Source of the DNA: Sulfopaludibacter sp035606355
Lineage (GTDB): Bacteria; Acidobacteriota; Terriglobia; Bryobacterales; Bryobacteraceae
Direction of reading: 5' to 3'
NCBI GenBank assembly: GCA_035606355.1
Contig: DATNFO010000044.1
Span: forward strand, 39,406 to 103,405
DNA length: 64,000 nt
This document shows positions 60,801 to 64,000 of the stretch, one piece after another. Below the pieces are notes generated by a model. The model had not been told where the DNA came from. It made no database searches and was given only the letters and a program-made list of their open reading frames with translations. Numbering within the stretch: position 1 is the first letter of the stretch; each line of letters starts with the position of its first letter. A program made the position numbers and the translations under genes.

Positions 60801-60919
60801 GTGAGAATCAAAAAGATGATGGGCTTGCCGTGCTGCGCCGTCCAGTGTGTGGGCGGACCGGCGGGCGGCGCGGCGGGCGGAGGCGGCGCCTGGCCGTTTT
60901 GAACCGCGACGTCGCTCAT
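57809..60919 (-). CDS. RND-family efflux transporter (CusA/HAE1-like)
   Basis: The 1036-residue protein has the RND layout: a helix near residue 32 (KPIIFLILTLVAMGVYLALS), large periplasmic loops, and two six-helix sets. The proton-relay helix GLVIDDAIVVVENIVLHRDE contains the paired Asp residues. It ends IAVIGGILASMVLSLVVTPA. The N-terminus has a Pro/Ala-rich stretch (VQNGQAPPPPAAPPAGPPTH), unusual for RND pumps. It overlaps the adaptor gene by four bases. Substrate (metal or organic) cannot be told: the protein matches no clear CzcA metal motif. Confidence 0.9.
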   Translation of the reverse strand: MSDVAVQNGQAPPPPAAPPAGPPTHWTAQHGKPIIFLILTLVAMGVYLALSIPVAAFPETNFPRIVIGVDNGVFPIDQMLVTTTRPIEEAVNSVPGLDHLWSVTSRGTAEIDLFFNWNVDMYRTLELVNAALARVQTSLPATAKITANRLTFAAFPIMGYSLTSDTIPLTNLWELATYTLKPRMNRVNGVSTIVVQGGQVPEFEVKPDPGKMLETATTVPNILDAIGRTNMIDSPGLIEMQHQLVLSLFSGQVKTVPEIENIVVKTTPNGAPVHIGDLGTVSPSVMPVYTIVTANGKPAVLLNVFRQPDSNTVVVADAMHEEVATLQKSLPEGAHLQPWYDQSEIVTESIKSVRDAILLGLVLASLIMVLFLRDWGTSLVAGLVIPATIAVTFIALKVLGESFNLMTLGGLAAAVGLVIDDAIVVVENIVLHRDEGQSRGEAISNALREIRVPLVGSTVTPIVVLLPLITISGVYGVFFRALAVTVGVALLTSLALALTWTPTLSHFFLRKRGRRTEAAHDHPPSRMMRTYERVLRFSLEHRVLLGLFAVILIGASYLCYTALGTDLLPHMDEGAFVLDYIMPAGASLETTNRVINHVEQILRTVPEVESTSRRTGLQLGLAAVTEANTGDIAVKLKADRSRGIEEIIDDVRGKVRKSEPVLDIEFTQILQDNIGDLTSAPEPAVIKLFSEDPALLKQWGPAVADAIKKIPGVVDILNGIENTISGPATTFQVDPVVTARAGFTPQEVELDASAMLQGEPAPTPVVVNDRSYTIRVRFPEQTRASMDAIRNTLLVSGTGKTATIGALTTMQELPGQTEIRRENLQRDIQVTARFEGMSLGEGMKKVQEAVANLHIPSSVRVSYGGQYEDQQKSFKDLMVVLALAIVLVFLVLLFEFGDFAAPVAVLASALLSTSGVFLALLVTGTTFNLASFMGLIMVIGIVAKNGILLLDADQRFRAEGMEPEESMIHAGERRLRPIMMTALATMAGMIPLALAWGAGSQMLQPLAIAVIGGILASMVLSLVVTPAVHYYLGRKH

Positions 60920-62193
60920 TTCTTTGCGCCCTCGGCCGGTTCGGGAGCCTTTTCGTCGTCGTCCTTCTCACCCGGCTGCACAACCCGCACCTTGGCTTTG
61001 TCATCCAGACCCACGCCGCCGACCACGATCACCGAATCGCCCGGAGACACGCCGCTGAGAATCTGTACTTTGTCGCCGTCGCGTACGCCGATCTCGACCT
61101 TCTTCTGATGCGCGGTGTTGTTCGCCGAAACCGTCATCACGGCGCTGCCTCCCTCTTCGCCGGGCAGAACCGCGGCCGCCGGAACCACCACTGCCTGCGG
61201 AATCACCGCGGTCACAATCGTGACGTGCGCACTTGCGCCGGGCTTCAATCGCTCGCCGGTATTATCGGCCTGCACCCAGACCTGCACGGTGGTGCTCGCC
61301 GGGTCGGTCGCCGGACTCACCACCGTCACCTTGCCCGGGAGTTCGACGCTTCCATCGGTCAGTTTGATGGTCGCCGCATTTCCCACCTTCACGGTCGCGG
61401 CTTCTTTTTGCGCGACGTTGGCGCGCGCCACCACGCGCGACGAATCCACGATTGTGACCATCGGAGTGCCGGCCTGCGCGATGTCGCCCGGGTAAAGCGG
61501 ACGATCCGCCACTGTGCCTGAAATCAGGGCGCGCACTTCCGTGTAACCGACCTGCGCCTGCGACGCCTGCAATTGCGCCCGCGCCGTTTCGACTGCCGCC
61601 CGCGCGCTCTCTACTTGCGTCTGCTTGCCGACGGATTGCAGAGTGCGCAAATGTTCCTGCGCGGTTTGGAGCTGAGCCTTGGCCTGCGCGAGCGCAACCG
61701 CGGCGTCGTCCACCAGCTTGCTGGCAAGCGCGCCTTCCTTCAGCAGATTCTGCCGGCTCTCCAGTACTTTGCGCGCGGCGTCGTACTGCTCCTGGAAGCT
61801 CTGCACGTCCGTCTGGGCCTTGACGATCGCTTCCGGCACGGTGGCGTCGGCGGTGCTGCGCAGATTGGCTTCCGCCTGGTCCACCTGTCCCTTGCTGGCG
61901 GCCGCCGCGGCTACCAGATCGCGATTCTCCAGCGTGGCGAGTAATTGCCCTTGCCTGACGTGATCGCCGCGGTTGACATAGAACTTCGCCACCGGCGCGC
62001 TGATCTTCGGCGAGACGTTGCTCTGGTCAATGGGAAACAGCACGGCATCGGCTTCCACCAGGCGCCGCACGGAATCGAACGCCACGGGCTGCACCTGCAC
62101 CGGAGCGATGGGCTCGGCTTCTTTTTCTTCTTTCTTCGCGCACCCGGGGGCCAGCAGACACGCGGCCAGCGGGATCCATAAATATTTCGACAT
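60916..62193 (-). CDS. Membrane-fusion (adaptor) lipoprotein of RND pump
   Basis: The 425-residue protein has a lipoprotein signal ending LLAPGCAKKEEKEAEP. The barrel-sandwich and coiled-coil parts follow: AVLFPIDQSNVSPKISAPVA, GDHVRQGQLLATLENRDLVA, coiled-coil about 100-215, and the beta-barrel end with LKPGASAHVTIVTAVIPQAV. It bridges the pump and the outer membrane channel. The C-terminus is Lys/Glu-rich (EKDDDEKAPEPAEG), which is longer than in typical adaptors. Its start overlaps none of the TolC-like gene (three-base gap). Confidence 0.9.
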   Translation of the reverse strand: MSKYLWIPLAACLLAPGCAKKEEKEAEPIAPVQVQPVAFDSVRRLVEADAVLFPIDQSNVSPKISAPVAKFYVNRGDHVRQGQLLATLENRDLVAAAAASKGQVDQAEANLRSTADATVPEAIVKAQTDVQSFQEQYDAARKVLESRQNLLKEGALASKLVDDAAVALAQAKAQLQTAQEHLRTLQSVGKQTQVESARAAVETARAQLQASQAQVGYTEVRALISGTVADRPLYPGDIAQAGTPMVTIVDSSRVVARANVAQKEAATVKVGNAATIKLTDGSVELPGKVTVVSPATDPASTTVQVWVQADNTGERLKPGASAHVTIVTAVIPQAVVVPAAAVLPGEEGGSAVMTVSANNTAHQKKVEIGVRDGDKVQILSGVSPGDSVIVVGGVGLDDKAKVRVVQPGEKDDDEKAPEPAEGAKK

Positions 62194-62196
62194 TGG

Positions 62197-63687
62197 CTAA
62201 AAGTTCCCCGTCAGTGACTGCAAATTCGCCAGCGCCAGGCGATAGCGCTCCACGCCTTCGGCATACGCATTGCGCGCCGCAGCCAGCGTGCTCTGCGCAT
62301 CCACCACTTCCAGCACGGTGGCTTCGCCCGCCTGGTAGCGCAGCACGGTGAGCCGCAAACTCTCCTGCGAAAGATCCATACTGCGGCGCAGCGACGCCAC
62401 CTGCGAGGACGCAAGCTGCGCTTCCAGATAAAACGAATTCAGATTGGCCAGAAGCTGGCGCTGGGTGAGACTCAGATCATTGCGCGCCTGCTGCAATTGC
62501 AATTCGGCTTGCCGGATCTTGCTGCGCGCCGCTCCCCACGTCCACAGAGGCACGGTCAGTTGCGCCTGCGCGGCGCTGCCGAGATTGTTCAGGTGCTCGG
62601 GGTTATAGACGGCGAACTGATTGGCGTTGATGCCGAAGAAGTAGTCGAAGGAAAGGGTCGGCAGCAAGCCCGCGCGCGCCACGGCGATGCCGTTGATCTG
62701 CTGCTGCACAACCGCCTGTGCGGCGCGGATATCCGGGTTGTTTTTGGATGCGAGCGCCTGAACATTGGTGAACGCGGGTAAGGCGGGAGCGCTGTCCATA
62801 TCGTCGATGAGGGTATAGTCCTGGCGGAAATCGGTGAACAGAAAAACGGCGAACCCGATGCGCGCCTTATCGAGCGCGAGTTGCGCGTTCTGCACGTCCC
62901 GCAGGCGCTGTTCGAGCTGTATTTGAGCTTTGATCACGTCGGCATGCGCCACTTCGCCGCCGGCTTCCTGCTTCTGCGTGATATCCACCAGGGTTCGAGC
63001 TTCGGCGAGACTCTGCTGCGCGTTCACGAGCTCGCGCTGCGCGACCACCACCGCGTAATAGTTGGTGACGGTTGCCGCGATGATGCCGCGAGCGGCAATT
63101 TCGGCGCGCGCGCGGGCCACAGCCTCGGCCGCCAGGGCGCGGCGATAATCGGCTCGCTTGCCGGGCGCAAAAATATCGCCATGCACGATGAGCTGATCGT
63201 TATACACGTGCGGTCCGTCATTGGAGACGAAAACGCCGCTGGGCGTGCCGTTCGGTTGCGTGTAGATGAACTGGCTGAAGGCGTTCAGCGTGGGCAGCAT
63301 CGCGGCGCGCGCCTGCACGGTATCTTCGTGGGCGATTTGCGCGGCGATGTTGGCCGAGAGGAGCGCCTGGCCATACTGCCGGACGCGCGCCAGAGCCTGC
63401 TCGAAATTCAGAGTGACGGGCGCACCCGGCGGCCCGACCGGTGGAGCATTGGCCGAAACCCCCGGCTGCTGCTCGGTGGGAGCGCCCGGTTGCGGCTGAG
63501 CTCCTTGCGGCTGCGGCGCTTTGGGGATCGGCTGGTTCCCCGGCTGAGGAACCGGCGCGGTCTGCTGTGTCCCGCGCGGAGCATTCTGCTGCTGCGCGGG
63601 CGGCTGCTGCTGCTGCGCGGGCGGCTGCTGCTGCGGGGGCTGCGCCCAAGCGGAGACAGCCAGAACGAGAGGCAAAAAACGCATCAT
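62197..63687 (-). CDS. TolC-like outer membrane efflux protein
   Basis: The protein is 496 residues from the ATG at 63687. It has a signal peptide (MMRFLPLVLAVSAWAQP) and a long Gln/Pro-rich region (about 18-90). Two TolC-like repeats follow: LNFEQALARVRQYGQALLSA, ITQKQEAGGEVAHADVIKAQ and IQLEQRLRDVQNAQLALDKA in the first; SAAQAQLTVPLWTWGAARSK and YQAGEATVLEVVDAQSTLAA in the second. The Gln/Pro region is not part of the channel fold and is low-complexity. TATAAT precedes the start by ten bases. First gene of the efflux operon. A TTG two codons earlier is a weaker alternative. Confidence 0.9.
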   Translation of the reverse strand: MMRFLPLVLAVSAWAQPPQQQPPAQQQQPPAQQQNAPRGTQQTAPVPQPGNQPIPKAPQPQGAQPQPGAPTEQQPGVSANAPPVGPPGAPVTLNFEQALARVRQYGQALLSANIAAQIAHEDTVQARAAMLPTLNAFSQFIYTQPNGTPSGVFVSNDGPHVYNDQLIVHGDIFAPGKRADYRRALAAEAVARARAEIAARGIIAATVTNYYAVVVAQRELVNAQQSLAEARTLVDITQKQEAGGEVAHADVIKAQIQLEQRLRDVQNAQLALDKARIGFAVFLFTDFRQDYTLIDDMDSAPALPAFTNVQALASKNNPDIRAAQAVVQQQINGIAVARAGLLPTLSFDYFFGINANQFAVYNPEHLNNLGSAAQAQLTVPLWTWGAARSKIRQAELQLQQARNDLSLTQRQLLANLNSFYLEAQLASSQVASLRRSMDLSQESLRLTVLRYQAGEATVLEVVDAQSTLAAARNAYAEGVERYRLALANLQSLTGNF

Positions 63688-63697
63688 GGCCAACTAC

Positions 63698-63703
63698 ATT
63701 ATA
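63698..63703 (-). promoter_or_regulatory. -10 box of the efflux operon
   Basis: On the minus strand TATAAT is followed by GTAGTTGGCC and the ATG at 63687. No Shine-Dalgarno sequence is present, so a leader of only a few bases is expected. Confidence 0.5.
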
Positions 63704-63780
63704 GGGATAGGCAGATGAAGGATTGCTGAAAGAAGCAAGCGAGCTGGGCTTGCCTGCACGAAGTTCGAAACCACTGTCTT

Positions 63781-64000
63781 ACGGAGCTGTGAAAAAATCC
63801 GGCTGTGGTTCTCGTCGCAGCGTGTTCGCCTTGCGATGCACCTTTTACCGCTTCCTTACGGGGTTGTGAAAAAATATCGAATTGCTCTTATGCCGACTTC
63901 AAAACGCCTCGGATCCCCGGCACCTTTTACCGCTCCCTCACGGTCACGGCTCCGTATCTAGTTGATTCTGCTAACGGAGCCGTGACCGTAAGGGAGCGGT
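63781..64000. repeat. Hairpin repeat cluster D (cut by window edge)
   Basis: A reverse-oriented unit (TCCGGCTGTGGTTCTCGTCG then GTTCGCCTTGCGATGCACCT, 63798-63842) is followed by GTGAAAAAATATCGAATTGC (63866-63885) and CCCCGGCACC. The inverted repeat then has left arm TACCGCTCCCTCACGGTCAC from 63928, an 18-base loop and a right arm 63974-64000. The right edge of the window cuts the element exactly at the arm end. The left arm matches clusters A-C base for base. No gene is visible from 63704 to 64000. Confidence 0.85.

Noticed and set aside
1..64000. tRNA or rRNA genes
   Set aside because: No cloverleaf with a GTTCNANNC-type loop and no rRNA-like stretch was seen in the intergenic regions read by eye; a tRNA scan would be decisive.

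Overview
The window is 64 kb of GC-rich bacterial chromosome. The gene content points to an acidobacterium of the Bryobacterales/Solibacter type. The markers are a TIGR03435 'Soli_cterm' protein, ECF sigma factors paired with large membrane Ser/Thr kinases, a winged-helix DNA-binding protein with membrane helices, and a fused LptF-LptG permease. This assignment is inferred from gene families, not from a marker gene. I saw no rRNA, tRNA, CRISPR array, prophage or intact insertion sequence.

Layout. 1-6.2 kb: an M3 peptidase (cut by the left edge), a 2H phosphoesterase, an unknown protein, a NarL-type regulator, and a class II aldolase followed by lactaldehyde dehydrogenase AldA. 6.4-12.1 kb: a tight operon of two exported TldD-like proteins (one active, one without the zinc ligands) and the LptF-LptG fusion. 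12.2-16.7 kb: class II DAHP synthase plus a Tat-exported sugar isomerase-like protein, divergent from an ECF sigma / zinc anti-sigma / exported Gly-rich protein operon. 16.7-23.6 kb: a MoxR-DUF58-BatA-VWA operon. 23.7-28.1 kb: a beta-solenoid-like lipoprotein, the TIGR03435 protein and lutABC for lactate oxidation. 28.2-34.2 kb: rsmE with two metallophosphoesterases, then an SPFH protein and two AIM24 proteins that all carry zinc ribbons. 34.2-38.3 kb: ruvA-ruvB-folK, two envelope coiled-coil proteins and recX. 38.3-46 kb: a candidate structured RNA leader with a 26-residue ORF, a GAF sigma-54 activator coupled to a winged-helix membrane protein, a four-gene lipid-type operon, and a badly frameshifted propeller sensor pseudogene. 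46.1-57.3 kb: two Ser/Thr kinases (TPR type and PD40 propeller type), a second ECF sigma factor, an esterase and several small proteins. 57.8-63.7 kb: an RND efflux operon (pump, adaptor, TolC-like).

How the genes may connect: the aldolase and AldA would yield L-lactate from a deoxysugar, and LutABC about 20 kb away would oxidise lactate to pyruvate. Two ECF sigma factors sit in modules with their likely partners (anti-sigma; kinase).

The most unusual features are non-coding. (i) About 38.37-38.52 kb holds a three-tier stem with a perfect Shine-Dalgarno sequence and a 26-codon cationic peptide ORF. (ii) A family of long hairpins with a conserved loop and tandem units of 60 or about 77 bp occurs four times (36.4, 53.6, 57.4 and 63.9 kb) and brackets the sigma/kinase and RND modules. 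(iii) Several genes have a -10-like box only 6-7 nt before the start codon, suggesting leaderless mRNAs.
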